64,000 bases of DNA, taken from Pseudomonas sp. Irchel 3E20. GTDB taxonomy: Bacteria > Pseudomonadota > Gammaproteobacteria > Pseudomonadales > Pseudomonadaceae. The notes below the pieces were generated by a model that saw nothing but the letters and a program-made list of their open reading frames with translations, did not search any database and was not told the origin of the DNA. Position numbers and translations under genes: made by a program. The DNA is taken from the NCBI RefSeq assembly GCF_900187645.1, contig NZ_FYEE01000003.1:457527-521526 (forward strand), read 5' to 3'. Positions 8,355 to 17,275 of the stretch are shown here, piece by piece; the stretch's first letter is position 1; the number at the start of each line of letters is the position of its first letter.

Positions 8355-9209
8355 TCAGGCCAGCATTTTTTCCAGCAACCAACTGCCCGCCGGGCCTGGT
8401 GGGTGCAGGCGCGACCACAGCGCATCGACCGCCACCGGGCGTGGCCAGCCGCGCACGGTGAGCTCCACCAATTCGCCATTGCCCCAGCGCGTCACCAACC
8501 AGCGTGGCAGCGGCGCCCAGCCGAACCCGCGTTGGGCCATCTCCAGCAGCATCAGGTAACTGGGCGCCGACCACACGCGGCCCCCGGCGCGGGTTTCATA
8601 GGGGTTGACGATGGTGGCCAGGCGCAGCTCGCGGTGCTGGCGCAGGCTGTCCTGGTCGATGTGTGAGGCGCTGGCCAGGGCATGGCGGGGGCTGACGAAC
8701 AGGGCGATTTCGGTGCACTCGTCCACGGTGGCGCTGACCAGGTCGGGCGGGTACGCCGGTTGCAGCTCGGCGAAGGCGATGTGGGCGCGGCCACGTTGCA
8801 CCAGCGCGATCAAGTCGTCGCATTCGGCGATCAGGCATTCGAGTTCCAGGTCCGGGTAGCGCTGCTCGAAATCAATCAACGAACGCTCGAAGCGGTCGGA
8901 CTGGTAGGTGTCGGAAATCGCCACCGTGAGCTTGGCCTCCAGCCCCTGGGCCAATTGCCCGGCGCTGATGTGCAGGCGGCTGGTGGCGGCCAGGATGTCC
9001 TCGGCTCGTTGCAACAGCACATGGCCGGCGGGAGTCAGGCGCGGCTTGCGGCTGCTGCGGTCGAAGAGCACCAGGTTCAGGTCGATTTCCAGGCTGGCGA
9101 CGGCGGCGCTGATGGTCGATTGGCTCTTGCCGAGTTTTCGCGCCGCCGCGGAAAACGAGCCTTCGCTGGCGGCCAGGACAAAGGCTTGCAGCACTTCTTG
9201 TGAGGCCAT
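8355..9209 (-). CDS. LysR-family regulator, divergent from PACE efflux pump
   Basis: 284-residue LysR protein. The N-terminal helix-turn-helix is VLQAFVLAASEGSFSAAARK plus LGKSQSTISAAVASLEIDL, and the effector-binding domain starts near residue 90 (LTVAISDTYQSDRFERSL). ATG 9209 has AAGGCGAT ten bases upstream. It is divergent from the PACE transporter with 89 bases between starts, the same layout as AceR-AceI in Acinetobacter, so it probably activates that pump in response to a cationic compound. Complete and of normal length, slightly short at the C-terminus compared with typical 300 residues. Confidence 0.9.
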   Translation of the reverse strand: MASQEVLQAFVLAASEGSFSAAARKLGKSQSTISAAVASLEIDLNLVLFDRSSRKPRLTPAGHVLLQRAEDILAATSRLHISAGQLAQGLEAKLTVAISDTYQSDRFERSLIDFEQRYPDLELECLIAECDDLIALVQRGRAHIAFAELQPAYPPDLVSATVDECTEIALFVSPRHALASASHIDQDSLRQHRELRLATIVNPYETRAGGRVWSAPSYLMLLEMAQRGFGWAPLPRWLVTRWGNGELVELTVRGWPRPVAVDALWSRLHPPGPAGSWLLEKMLA

Positions 9210-9223
9210 GAACTATCGCCTTG

Positions 9224-9239
9224 ATCGATGGTTATTGAT
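9224..9239. promoter_or_regulatory. Candidate LysR binding site between regulator and PACE pump
   Basis: ATCGATGGTTATTGAT, an interrupted palindrome (ATC-AT....AT-GAT) in the middle of the 89-base divergent promoter region. Position and symmetry fit a LysR box; no direct support. Confidence 0.35.
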
Positions 9240-9298
9240 TATGAAGTATCGGTATGGGCGTGGATGATCGCAACCACATTCACCTCTGGAGGCCGACC

Positions 9299-9733
9299 AT
9301 GAGTCCGCAAAAATCCCTTACCGAACGTTGCCTGCAAGCCTTGGGTTTCGAGCTGCTGGCCTTGGCCCTGTGTACGCCGCTGCTGGCCTGGCTGATGGAC
9401 AAACCGATGCTCGACATGGGCGTGGCGACCCTGGCCATCAGCGTGCTGGCACTGATCTGGAACGTGATCTTCAACGGTCTATTCGAGCGCGTGCTCAAGC
9501 GCTGGAACCTGCGCAAAAGTGCTGGCACCCGGGTGGTGCATGCGCTGCTGTTCGAGGGGGGGCTGGTGGCGGTGGGCGTGCCGCTGATTGCCTGGTGGCT
9601 GGACATCAGCCTGCTGCAAGCGTTGATCCTGGATATGGGCGTGTTGTTGTTCTTTCTGCCCTACACCTATGTCTACCACTGGGTGTATGACCTGGTGCGT
9701 GAGCGGTTCGTACCCGCCCACACCGCGCAGTAA
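9299..9733 (+). CDS. PACE-family multidrug/biocide efflux transporter
   Basis: 144-residue inner-membrane protein with four transmembrane segments, built as a tandem of two bacterial transmembrane pair domains. All four PACE signatures are present: RCLQALGFEL in helix 1, WNVIFNGLFERVLKRW after helix 2, RVVHALLFEGGLV in helix 3 and YTYVYHWVYDLVRERF after helix 4. Family members export compounds such as chlorhexidine or polyamines by proton antiport; the substrate here is not shown. GGAGG stands before ATG 9299. Likely controlled by the divergent LysR protein. Confidence 0.92.
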   Translation: MSPQKSLTERCLQALGFELLALALCTPLLAWLMDKPMLDMGVATLAISVLALIWNVIFNGLFERVLKRWNLRKSAGTRVVHALLFEGGLVAVGVPLIAWWLDISLLQALILDMGVLLFFLPYTYVYHWVYDLVRERFVPAHTAQ

Positions 9734-9757
9734 GTAGCAAGCGAGCCCGCTTGCTAC
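9734..9757. repeat. REP-like hairpin / terminator after PACE gene
   Basis: Perfect 10-base inverted repeat GTAGCAAGCG / CGCTTGCTAC around AGCC, one base after the stop. The same GTAGCAAGC-GCTTGCTAC core occurs at 49704-49729. Confidence 0.7.
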
Positions 9758-9776
9758 AGGGGTTACGGTGCCTGCC

Positions 9777-11393
9777 TCAAAAAAACTGGGTAAACAGCCA
9801 ATACAAACTCCCCGACAATAGGATCGCGGCCGGCAGGGTCAGTACCCACGCCATCAGTAGGTTGCGGATGGTGCGCATCTGCAGGCCGGCACCGTTGGCG
9901 ACCATGGTCCCGGCCACGCCCGAGGACAACACGTGGGTGGTGGACACCGGCAAGCCGAACATATCGGCGGCGCCGATGGTCAGCATGGCCACGGTTTCCG
10001 CCGAGGCGCCCTGGGCGTAGGTGAGGTGGGTCTTGCCGATTTTTTCGCCCACGGTCACCACGATGCGCTTCCAGCCGACCATGGTGCCCAGGCCCAGGGC
10101 GATGGCCACGGCGATTTTCACCCACAGCGGAATGAAGCGCGTGGCGTTGTCGATTTGCTGCTTGAACAGTTGCAGCTTGTCCTGGGTGTCGGCATCGAAG
10201 TGTCCAACCTGTTTTTTGTCCATCAGGCGAATGGTTTCACTGGCCAGGTACATGTCGTTGCGCACGTTGCCCATGGCCTCGGCCGGGACTTTGGACAGCG
10301 AACCATAACCCTTGACCTCGGCGCCGATATTGCCGGTCAGGGCGGCCAGGGCCGGGATCAGTTGCGCGCTGGCCTCCTTGCTGCGCACGTAATCGGACAG
10401 CACCTGCCGGGGGGCGGCGGGTGCGGCTTGCGGGGTATGGCGGCTCAAGGCCTGTTGGGTCACTTCGGCCACGGCGGCGAACTGCAACGCCTGGTCGGCG
10501 GGCATGGTGCGGTTCAGCGCATAGGCCATGGGCAAGGTGCCCACCAGGATCAACATGATGAGGCCCATGCCTTTTTGCCCGTCGTTGGAGCCGTGGGCGA
10601 AGGACACGCCGGTGCAGGTCAGGATCAGCATGGTGCGAATCCACCAGGGCGGTGGTGTGTTGCCCTTGGGCGCCTTGTACAACGCGCGGTTCTTCACGAA
10701 CGCGCGCAGGGCCAACAGCAGCAGCGCGGCAAAGGCAAAGCCGATCAACGGCGAGAGCAACAAGGCATAGCCAACCTTGGTCGCTTGCGCCCAATCCACG
10801 CCGCTGGTGCCGTCGCGCCCGTGCATCAGGGCATTGGCGATACCGACGCCGATGATCGAGCCGATCAGGGTGTGGGACGACGACGCCGGCAAGCCCAGCC
10901 ACCAGGTGCCCAGGTTCCACAGGATGGCGGCAATCAGCAGGGCGAAGATCATGGCAAAGCCTGATGAGGAGCCTACTTGCAGGATCAACTCCACCGGCAG
11001 CAGGGCGATGATGCCGAACGCCACCGCGCCGCTGGACAACAGCACCCCGAGAAAATTGAAAAAACCGGACCACACCACCGCCACTTGCGGCGGCAGGGAA
11101 TGGGTGTAGATCACCGTGGCCACCGCGTTGGCGGTGTCGTGGAAGCCATTGACGAACTCAAAGCCCAGGGCGATCAGCAGCGCCACCCCCAGCAGCAGGA
11201 AGGGCGTCCAGGTGGTGACGGGGGTGTCCAGTTGATTGACGTCGTGCATCAGGCTGTAGGCGGTGAACAGCAACCCCAGGGCCAGCACGGCGCAAAAGAC
11301 GACGACGGTCAGTGCGCTGGTTTTTTTCTCCAGTTGCGGTCGGGCGTCCTCGGTGCGGGCGGCTGAGGCGGCGGTGAGGGAGGGGGTGGCCAT
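9777..11393 (-). CDS. pitA: Low-affinity inorganic phosphate transporter, PiT family
   Basis: 538-residue inner-membrane phosphate:H+ symporter. The duplicated PiT signature is visible: [20 protein letters not shown] near residue 80, and the C-terminal copy around [17 protein letters not shown] near residue 490. [20 protein letters not shown] near residue 170 is also conserved. A large soluble loop (about residues 285-425) separates the two halves, as in E. coli PitA-type proteins. ATG 11393 is preferred over the TTG three codons upstream. The gene stands alone between the PACE pump and a chemoreceptor and shows no phosphate-box that I could recognise. Confidence 0.93.
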   Translation of the reverse strand: MATPSLTAASAARTEDARPQLEKKTSALTVVVFCAVLALGLLFTAYSLMHDVNQLDTPVTTWTPFLLLGVALLIALGFEFVNGFHDTANAVATVIYTHSLPPQVAVVWSGFFNFLGVLLSSGAVAFGIIALLPVELILQVGSSSGFAMIFALLIAAILWNLGTWWLGLPASSSHTLIGSIIGVGIANALMHGRDGTSGVDWAQATKVGYALLLSPLIGFAFAALLLLALRAFVKNRALYKAPKGNTPPPWWIRTMLILTCTGVSFAHGSNDGQKGMGLIMLILVGTLPMAYALNRTMPADQALQFAAVAEVTQQALSRHTPQAAPAAPRQVLSDYVRSKEASAQLIPALAALTGNIGAEVKGYGSLSKVPAEAMGNVRNDMYLASETIRLMDKKQVGHFDADTQDKLQLFKQQIDNATRFIPLWVKIAVAIALGLGTMVGWKRIVVTVGEKIGKTHLTYAQGASAETVAMLTIGAADMFGLPVSTTHVLSSGVAGTMVANGAGLQMRTIRNLLMAWVLTLPAAILLSGSLYWLFTQFF

Positions 11394-11673
11394 GGTGGTC
11401 AAGCCTGTGGCGAAAAGGAATGCCCGCCATGATCGTTGCCAATTGTTACGGCTGCTCTGCGTCAGGTCAGTGTTTTGCCGATTGGTAGCGCCATCGATCG
11501 GATTGGCAGCGCTCTACACCGCACGTTTGTCGCCCTCAAGAAAGCGCGTCGCGTGCCGATCATTGTTCTGCCAGCGGTTTGTTTTGGCTTCACGCTGGGC
11601 CTTGACAGGGACGTCGAAGCGTCATTCCTGCCGCTCGCGCGGCCTGCTTCATCCCTGTCATGAGAGTCATGCG

Positions 11674-13299
11674 ATGTCTGTGCACAAATCCCTGAGGGCG
11701 CAAATCCTCGTGCTGCTGAGCTCCAGCCTGTTGGCCATGCTGCTGATCGCCCTGGCCTGTTTCCACTTTCTGTCCAATGGTGTGCAGAGCTACCGCCAGT
11801 TGATCGAGGGGCCGCTGCACACCTCGCAACTGATCGACGAAGCCAACCTGCAATTCAAGATTCAGGTCCAGGAATGGAAAAACGTACTGCTGCGCGGCAA
11901 GCAGCCAGCGGACCTGGACAAGTACTGGAAGCAGTTCGAGGATCGCCAGGGCGATGTGCAGAACATCCTCGCGCAATTGATCCGCGAGCCCGCCACCGAC
12001 GCCCTGCTCAAGACCCGCCTCGAACACCTGCGCGAAGAGCATCGCCTGCTGGGCGAGGCCTACCGCAAGGGCCGCGATGCCTATGTGGCGGCCGGTGGCG
12101 ACCCGGTGGCCGGGGACCTCGCGGTCAAGGGTGTGGACCGCGCCACCAGCGAGCAGATGAGCGCGTTGGTCAGCCAATTGCGCCAGCAGGGCGGGGCACA
12201 GTCGTTGCTTATCAGCACCGCGGCCGATCGCACCGTGTGGCTGGGGCTGGCGGTGATGCTGGTGTCGGGCCTGCTGATCGGTGTGTTCAGCCTGTGGTTG
12301 GTCAACCGCAACCTGGTGCAGCCGATCCGCCAATTGATCGAATACGTTGCCCAACTCAGCCAGGGGCGCTTTGCCGAGCGTGTGGCGAGCGACCGCCAGG
12401 ACGAACTGGGCCGCCTCGCGGTGGCCGCCAATACCCTGCGTGATTTCCTCGCGCAAACCTTTGCCAGCTTGCAGCGCAATGCTGTGGACCTGGACGGCGC
12501 CAGCGGCGAGCTCAACGCCATCGCCGGGCAAATGGCCCAAGGCACCCAGGAGCAATTCGACCGCACCGACCAGGTGGCCACGGCCATGACCGAAATGTCC
12601 GCCACCGCCCAGGAAGTGGCGCGCCACGCGGTGGATGCCGCCCACGCCGCGGATGACGCCGACCACTCGGCCCAGCAGGGCGAGCAGGTGATGCAGCAGA
12701 CCATCGCCACCATCACTCAGATGCGCGGTGAAATCGTCAACACCGCTACGGTGATCCGCCAACTGGAAAGCGACAGCGGGCGCATCGGCAAGGTGCTGGA
12801 AGTGATCCGCGCGATTGCCGAGCAAACCAACCTGCTGGCCCTCAATGCCGCCATCGAAGCCGCCCGCGCGGGCGAGGCCGGGCGCGGTTTTGCGGTGGTC
12901 GCCGACGAAGTGCGCAGCCTGGCGCAGCGCACGGCGGCGTCGATCGTGGAAATCAACCAAATCATCCAAACCGTGCAGAGCGGCGCGGTGGATGCGGCCC
13001 ACGCCATTGAAAGCGGACAGTCGCGCAGCGAAGAAAGCGTCGCCCAAGTGACCCAGGCCGGGGTCATGCTCGAGCGCATCACCACGGCGGTAGAGGCGAT
13101 CCGCGACATGAACCGCCAAATCGCCACCGCCGCCGAGGAACAGACCTCGGTGGCCGAGGACATCTCGCGCAACCTCAGCCAAATCACTGCCATCGCCAGC
13201 ACCAACCAGGACAACGTGCAACGCACCGAAGCGGCCAGCCGCAACCTGCATGGGTTGTCCGGGCAGCTCAACGAACTGACCTCGCGCTTGAGTGCGTGA
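11674..13299 (+). CDS. Methyl-accepting chemotaxis protein (helical-bundle sensor type)
   Basis: 541-residue chemoreceptor. Transmembrane helix 1 is at about residues 9-31 ([20 protein letters not shown]), then a periplasmic all-helical domain of about 155 residues, transmembrane helix 2 near 190-212 ([20 protein letters not shown]), a HAMP domain (about 213-265) and a cytoplasmic signalling domain. The hairpin tip is intact: [20 protein letters not shown] with [20 protein letters not shown] after it. ATG 11674 is used because the long upstream in-frame region from 11263 is antisense to pitA. No CheB/CheR-docking pentapeptide is seen at the C-terminus. The ligand is unknown. The 280 bases before the gene hold no other gene. 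Confidence 0.93.
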   Translation: MSVHKSLRAQILVLLSSSLLAMLLIALACFHFLSNGVQSYRQLIEGPLHTSQLIDEANLQFKIQVQEWKNVLLRGKQPADLDKYWKQFEDRQGDVQNILAQLIREPATDALLKTRLEHLREEHRLLGEAYRKGRDAYVAAGGDPVAGDLAVKGVDRATSEQMSALVSQLRQQGGAQSLLISTAADRTVWLGLAVMLVSGLLIGVFSLWLVNRNLVQPIRQLIEYVAQLSQGRFAERVASDRQDELGRLAVAANTLRDFLAQTFASLQRNAVDLDGASGELNAIAGQMAQGTQEQFDRTDQVATAMTEMSATAQEVARHAVDAAHAADDADHSAQQGEQVMQQTIATITQMRGEIVNTATVIRQLESDSGRIGKVLEVIRAIAEQTNLLALNAAIEAARAGEAGRGFAVVADEVRSLAQRTAASIVEINQIIQTVQSGAVDAAHAIESGQSRSEESVAQVTQAGVMLERITTAVEAIRDMNRQIATAAEEQTSVAEDISRNLSQITAIASTNQDNVQRTEAASRNLHGLSGQLNELTSRLSA

Positions 13300-13395
13300 T
13301 GGGTTGGTAGGGGCAGCAACTGTGTAGGCAGGCCCCGTGTGGGAGAGGGCCGGGCGGCGCTGCGCCTGCCCGCGATGGCTGCGTGCAAGCGGCCA

Positions 13396-13439
13396 CACAA
13401 AAACGCCCCACGGCTTGAAGGCCGTGGGGCGTTTTTGTG
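13396..13439. terminator. Bidirectional terminator between chemoreceptor and PepSY gene
   Basis: Perfect 19-base stem with TTGAAG loop; arms begin CACAAAAACGCCCC and end GGGGCGTTTTTGTG, giving A-run and T-run on the two sides. It serves both convergent genes. Confidence 0.9.
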
Positions 13440-13447
13440 GCTGGGGA

Positions 13448-13753
13448 TCAGTGGTCTTGTTGGTGGCGGATGACTTCGCCGGTTTTGGCGTTCAATTCCA
13501 CATCCCATTTCTTACCATCGGCGGCCAGAACTTCCACTTCGTAGACGTAGGTGCCGTCTTTGCGCTGGTCCAGTTCGGTGTCAACGATCTGCCCAGCCTG
13601 TTTGGCCAGGGCTTTCTGGTTGAGTTGCTCCATGTCTTGGATGGTGTTGTTTTTGAGCAGGCCAGGAATTTGGTCAGGACGGACATCGGCTTGGGCCAGG
13701 CCAGCGGTCAGGGTCAGGGCGGTGGCGGCGAACAGAGCGGTCAACATTTTCAT
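13448..13753 (-). CDS. Periplasmic PepSY-domain protein
   Basis: 101-residue protein with a signal peptide (MKMLTALFAATALTLTAGLA, cleavage after AQA near residue 22) and one PepSY domain, seen as QLNQKALAKQAGQIVDTELD plus VYEVEVLAADGKKWDVELNA and the closing TGEVIRHQQDH. PepSY domains are thought to inhibit or modulate secreted peptidases and often sit beside two-component systems, but no such neighbours are here. Strong AAGGAAAG ribosome site before ATG 13753. Function beyond a secreted PepSY protein is unknown. Confidence 0.9.
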   Translation of the reverse strand: MKMLTALFAATALTLTAGLAQADVRPDQIPGLLKNNTIQDMEQLNQKALAKQAGQIVDTELDQRKDGTYVYEVEVLAADGKKWDVELNAKTGEVIRHQQDH

Positions 13754-13906
13754 GGGGGCTTTCCTTGGGTTGATTCGTTTAAGTGGCCTCAGGTTAACGG
13801 CTCGAACTTAACTCAGCCTTAATTTCGTTTCCGCGTATTGCGCCGTTTGTTCAATCGCGCCGTTTTACCCCCTGGCATCGTAGGGCCTCGATCAATGGAG
13901 ACTCTT

Positions 13907-14794
13907 ATGAAACGTCTGTTTTGCGGGCTGTATGCCCCTGTGTTCGCGGTGGGTTTTATCGGTATGGCGTTGTGGCTGGCGGTGCAGCCAGGGTGGGCGT
14001 TGGTGTGGCTGGTGCCGCTTTTCGCGCTGGCCGTGGCGGTGTCGTTTGCCGCCGAGGCGTGGGCGCCCTACGAGCCCTGCTGGAATCAGGCCCAGGGTGA
14101 TCGGCGCCGCGATGCGCTGCATGCGCTGGTCAACGAGGCCCTCAATGCCCTCGGCCTGCTGGCATTGCCGGCACTGGTGGCGCTGCTGGCCATTGACGGC
14201 GTATGGCCCCACGGCTGGGCCTTGGGCTGGCAGTTGTTGTTGGCGATTGTGGTGGCCGATTGCGGCATCACCCTGGCCCATTACGCCAGCCATCGGAGTG
14301 CGTGGCTGTGGCGTTTGCACGCGGTGCATCACAGCGTGCAGCGCCTCTACGGCTTCAACGGGTTGATGAAGCACCCACTGCACCAAGCCTTGGAGGCCAG
14401 CGCCGGGTTGTTGCCGTTGCTGGTGCTGGGGATTCCGTTGCCGGTGGCGACCTTGCTGGCGTTCGCCATTGCCATCCAGTTGCTGTTGCAGCATTCCAAC
14501 GTCGATATGCGCCTGGGGCCGCTGCGCTGGGTGTTTGCCTGGGCGCCGGTGCATCGCTTCCATCACATGAAGTACGGTCGCGCCGGGGATGTGAATTTCG
14601 GCCTGTTCTTCAACCTCTGGGACTGGCTGCTGGGGACGGTGTTCTACACCCGCGATTACGCGATCAAACAGGGCGACCTAGGCATCGGCAGCCGCCCGGA
14701 CTTCCCCGACGATTACCTGGGCCAGTTACTCGACCCGCTCAACCCCGGCCCCAGCGGCAAGGAGCCGCCCGTGCCTGCCGCGTTACGCCACTGA
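13907..14794 (+). CDS. Sterol desaturase / fatty-acid hydroxylase superfamily membrane protein
   Basis: 295-residue membrane protein with the di-iron histidine clusters of the superfamily: HYASH (near residue 125), HAVHHS (near 140) and HRFHHMKYG (near 220). Hydrophobic helices occur at about residues 5-45, 85-125 and 170-200. ATG 13907 is chosen because GGAG is 6 bases upstream; an ATG four codons earlier is possible. Bacterial members hydroxylate or desaturate lipids, but the substrate is not inferable. The next gene, a convergent AraC regulator, starts its stop codon one base after this stop. Confidence 0.88.
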   Translation: MKRLFCGLYAPVFAVGFIGMALWLAVQPGWALVWLVPLFALAVAVSFAAEAWAPYEPCWNQAQGDRRRDALHALVNEALNALGLLALPALVALLAIDGVWPHGWALGWQLLLAIVVADCGITLAHYASHRSAWLWRLHAVHHSVQRLYGFNGLMKHPLHQALEASAGLLPLLVLGIPLPVATLLAFAIAIQLLLQHSNVDMRLGPLRWVFAWAPVHRFHHMKYGRAGDVNFGLFFNLWDWLLGTVFYTRDYAIKQGDLGIGSRPDFPDDYLGQLLDPLNPGPSGKEPPVPAALRH

Positions 14795-14795
14795 T

Positions 14796-15500
14796 TCAAG
14801 CCAATAGGCGCAATTCTATGCCGTGCAGTGCCTGGCCGGCGGTGACGCCAAACAGGCGTTTCATGGTGCGCGAGAAGTGCGCCGAATCGGCAAACCCGGC
14901 GCCGTGGGCGGCCTGGGTGATGTTGTGCCCGCCCAGGATCAGGGCCAGCGCCAGGCGCAGGCGCCGCCACAACACCAGGCGCCGCACCGGTAGGCCGACA
15001 TGGCTGGCGAACAGCCGTTCCAATTGGCTCAGGGAGACGTGGGCCTCCCGCGCCAGCGCCGTGGCCGAGACCTTGGCGCTGAGCAGTTGGTCCAGCGCCT
15101 CCAAGGCCCTTTCGATGCGCGGGTCTTGCAGGGGCGTGCGCGGGCAGCTGTCGAGGGCGGCGATCAGGCTGTCTTGCTCAAGGGCCACGCCTTGTAGTGC
15201 TTGTTGCAGCACCTGAGCGTCGATCAACAAGGGCTCGGCATAGACCGCGAACACCATGCCGGGCGCGTCGAGGATGGCGTGTTCGCGCAGGGCCTCGATA
15301 AACACGCGATGGCCGCTGTGCTCGACGCCGTCGAGGCTGACAGTGACCGGCCCTTGCGGCGCGAGGAGCAGTTGGTGGGCGTAGTGGGCGTGGGGCGCGG
15401 TGTGCCCCACGCCGCCGCGGATCAAGCCGTAATCGTGGCCCAGCCACAACTGGCCGCGCCATTGGGTGCGCTGCGTTGGTTCGCCGGCTTCAGTAGCCAT
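14796..15500 (-). CDS. AraC-family transcriptional regulator
   Basis: 234-residue protein with a cupin-like N-terminal sensing half (GGVGHTAPHAHYAHQLLLAP and PVTVSLDGVEH) and a C-terminal AraC double helix-turn-helix from about residue 135. The second, better conserved helix-turn-helix is ITQAAHGAGFADSAHFSRTM followed by KRLFGVTAG. ATG 15500 lies inside the last codons of glpQ, so the two overlap by 11 bases (GGCTACTGA region) and are probably translationally coupled. A longer in-frame version would lie fully inside glpQ and is rejected. Targets unknown. Confidence 0.85.
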   Translation of the reverse strand: MATEAGEPTQRTQWRGQLWLGHDYGLIRGGVGHTAPHAHYAHQLLLAPQGPVTVSLDGVEHSGHRVFIEALREHAILDAPGMVFAVYAEPLLIDAQVLQQALQGVALEQDSLIAALDSCPRTPLQDPRIERALEALDQLLSAKVSATALAREAHVSLSQLERLFASHVGLPVRRLVLWRRLRLALALILGGHNITQAAHGAGFADSAHFSRTMKRLFGVTAGQALHGIELRLLA

Positions 15501-16614
15501 GGCGCTCAAGTAACTCGGTAGCGCTGGCGGGCGCGGGGCGTTGCAGGTACTCCAGCAGTGCGTCGGGGCGGTTGGTGAAGAGGCCATCGACGCCGGCGCC
15601 CAGTACGTGCTTGAAGTCCACGGCGGCGTCAACGGTGTAGACATGCACCAGCAGGCCCTGGTCGTGGCTGTACTGGTTCATCCACGGCTGCACCAGGTCG
15701 GCGTAGCTCTGCGCGCCGCCGCCGGTGAGGGCCGCCGAAGGTCCGGTGCCGATGGCGCCCAAAGCCTTGGCATCGTCCACCCAGCGTTGGAACTCGGCTG
15801 TGCTGTGGGGTTGCTGTTGGGCGTAGAACGCGGCTTTGTCGGTGAGGCCGCTGGCGGCGAAGGTCTGCTCGGACTTGGCCTTGATGTACCCATCGCCGAC
15901 CCACAGCAGCAGGATTTTCGGCACCTGGGGCATTTCCTTGTGCAGCAGGGCCAGGCTGTTTTTGTCGAAGGTCTGCAGTACGACGCGGCCCTTGCCCTGG
16001 CCGACAGCCCCTTCGCCTTTGGCCTGTGTCGAGCCGCCGGGGCTGAGCCAACCGCGTGCTTGCAGCGTGTTCTTGAGGTCGCGTTCCAACCCAGGAAATT
16101 GAGCGGGTTCCTTGGTTTCGATGTACAGGCCGGGTGTGTGTGCCGGGTTGCCCTGAGCGATGTCGATGATTTCATCCAGGGTCAGGATTGGCAGGCCGAC
16201 GAAGGCCGGCCGGGCGCGCTGCGGGTAAGCGGTGTTGAACCAACTGCCGGCATCCAGGGTTTTCAGTTCGGCCAGGGTGAAGGCGTTGGCGGGGCTGTCC
16301 TTGCGCTCGGGGAATTTTGTCGCGACGTCGGTGGTGCGTTGCAGGTTGTCGTCGTGCAGGGCAAACAGCACGCCGTCGTTGCTGCGTTGCAGGTCCAGTT
16401 CCAGGTAATCGGCGCCCAGGTCCCGGGCCAGCAGGTAGGCGGCTGCGGTGGATTCGGGTGCATCGAAGGACGCCCCGCGGTGGGCGATGACTGCCGGGTG
16501 CGGTATCCCGGCAGCGCTGGCCAGAGCGGCGGGGGCGGATGTGGCGTGGGCCGGATGGGATAGGCCCAGAAGCAGGGGCAGCAGCAGGGTGTTTTTGCGC
16601 AAGGTCACGGGCAT
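15490..16614 (-). CDS. glpQ: Periplasmic glycerophosphodiester phosphodiesterase
   Basis: 374-residue secreted enzyme that hydrolyses glycerophosphodiesters to sn-glycerol 3-phosphate and an alcohol. A signal peptide is present (LRKNTLLLPLLLGLSHPAHA). The TIM-barrel GDPD motifs follow: AVIAHRGASFDAPESTAAAY with the first catalytic His and metal Glu, LELDLQRSNDGVLFALHDDN with the second catalytic His, and IETKEPAQFPG near residue 190. ATG 16614 has AGGA ten bases upstream. The stop overlaps the start of an AraC regulator gene, which suggests co-expression. Confidence 0.92.
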   Translation of the reverse strand: MPVTLRKNTLLLPLLLGLSHPAHATSAPAALASAAGIPHPAVIAHRGASFDAPESTAAAYLLARDLGADYLELDLQRSNDGVLFALHDDNLQRTTDVATKFPERKDSPANAFTLAELKTLDAGSWFNTAYPQRARPAFVGLPILTLDEIIDIAQGNPAHTPGLYIETKEPAQFPGLERDLKNTLQARGWLSPGGSTQAKGEGAVGQGKGRVVLQTFDKNSLALLHKEMPQVPKILLLWVGDGYIKAKSEQTFAASGLTDKAAFYAQQQPHSTAEFQRWVDDAKALGAIGTGPSAALTGGGAQSYADLVQPWMNQYSHDQGLLVHVYTVDAAVDFKHVLGAGVDGLFTNRPDALLEYLQRPAPASATELLERHGY

Positions 16615-16939
16615 GGTCGAGGTCCTCTCGTGAAGAACGATGGCAAAGGGCTTGGTGGGGCGCCTGGGGCAGGTTTTGCGTGGGAGCTGGCAAGCCGCTT
16701 CCACAGGAGGACACCTTTACTGCCCGGCACCTGGCCAAGGTCTCTCTTTTAACAACTGAGGCGCCAGGCTGCTATCGCGATACCGACATAAAGCGGCTCT
16801 TGTGGTTTTTTCAGCGCCTTTGTGGCGCGCTTTGCAGTAATCTTCGCCCACCAGTTTCCCCGTCAGAGGGAAACCCAAGCCCTGCCCTGCGTGTAAACCA
16901 TCGATCACCTGTCCTGCGGGACCCGTAGTGAGGTTTACC
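16615..16939. other. Intergenic region upstream of glpQ and DUF2025 gene
   Basis: 325 bases between divergent genes with no convincing coding region. It holds two short hairpins: GCGCC-TTTGT-GGCGC at 16815-16829 and GTTTCCC-CGTCAGA-GGGAAAC at 16854-16874, both ahead of the DUF2025 gene. A regulatory role is possible; no known motif is recognised. Confidence 0.5.
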
Positions 16940-17275
16940 ATGCGTATCACTTCCGAACTTATCTGCCAGGCCGCCGACCAGCTCAACGGTTTTGTCGGCC
17001 TGAATCGCAAGACTGGGCGCTACATCGTGCGCTTTAGCGAAGATTCCTTCGGCATGGACGTCGCCGACGACGCCATCATCCCCGCCAGCGAGTTCGTCTG
17101 GGAGGTACTGGAGGGCCAGACCATGACCCTCAAGCGCGAGCAGATTCAACTGTTGCTGGACCAGAACATCGACGATCGCATCAACATCACCGAGCCTTTG
17201 CGCGTGTACATGCGCCGCCAGGACGTCCCGCAAATCACGGCGTTGCGCAGCCTGGTGCAACCGAGCCTGGGCTGA
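16940..17275 (+). CDS. DUF2025 family protein
   Basis: 111-residue cytosolic protein recognised as the DUF2025 family, small conserved proteins nearly restricted to pseudomonads (a structure is known for a P. aeruginosa member, no function). Notable conserved text is SELICQAADQLNGFVGLNRK and SFGMDVADDAIIPASEFVWE. No signal peptide or membrane segment. ATG 16940 with TGAGGT upstream; an ATG four codons earlier is less likely. Its last 41 bases overlap the convergent GGDEF gene. Confidence 0.85.
   Translation: MRITSELICQAADQLNGFVGLNRKTGRYIVRFSEDSFGMDVADDAIIPASEFVWEVLEGQTMTLKREQIQLLLDQNIDDRINITEPLRVYMRRQDVPQITALRSLVQPSLG

Noticed and set aside
11263..11673. N-terminal extension of the chemoreceptor frame
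   Set aside because: The extension is antisense to pitA; ATG 11674 gives the proper first membrane helix.
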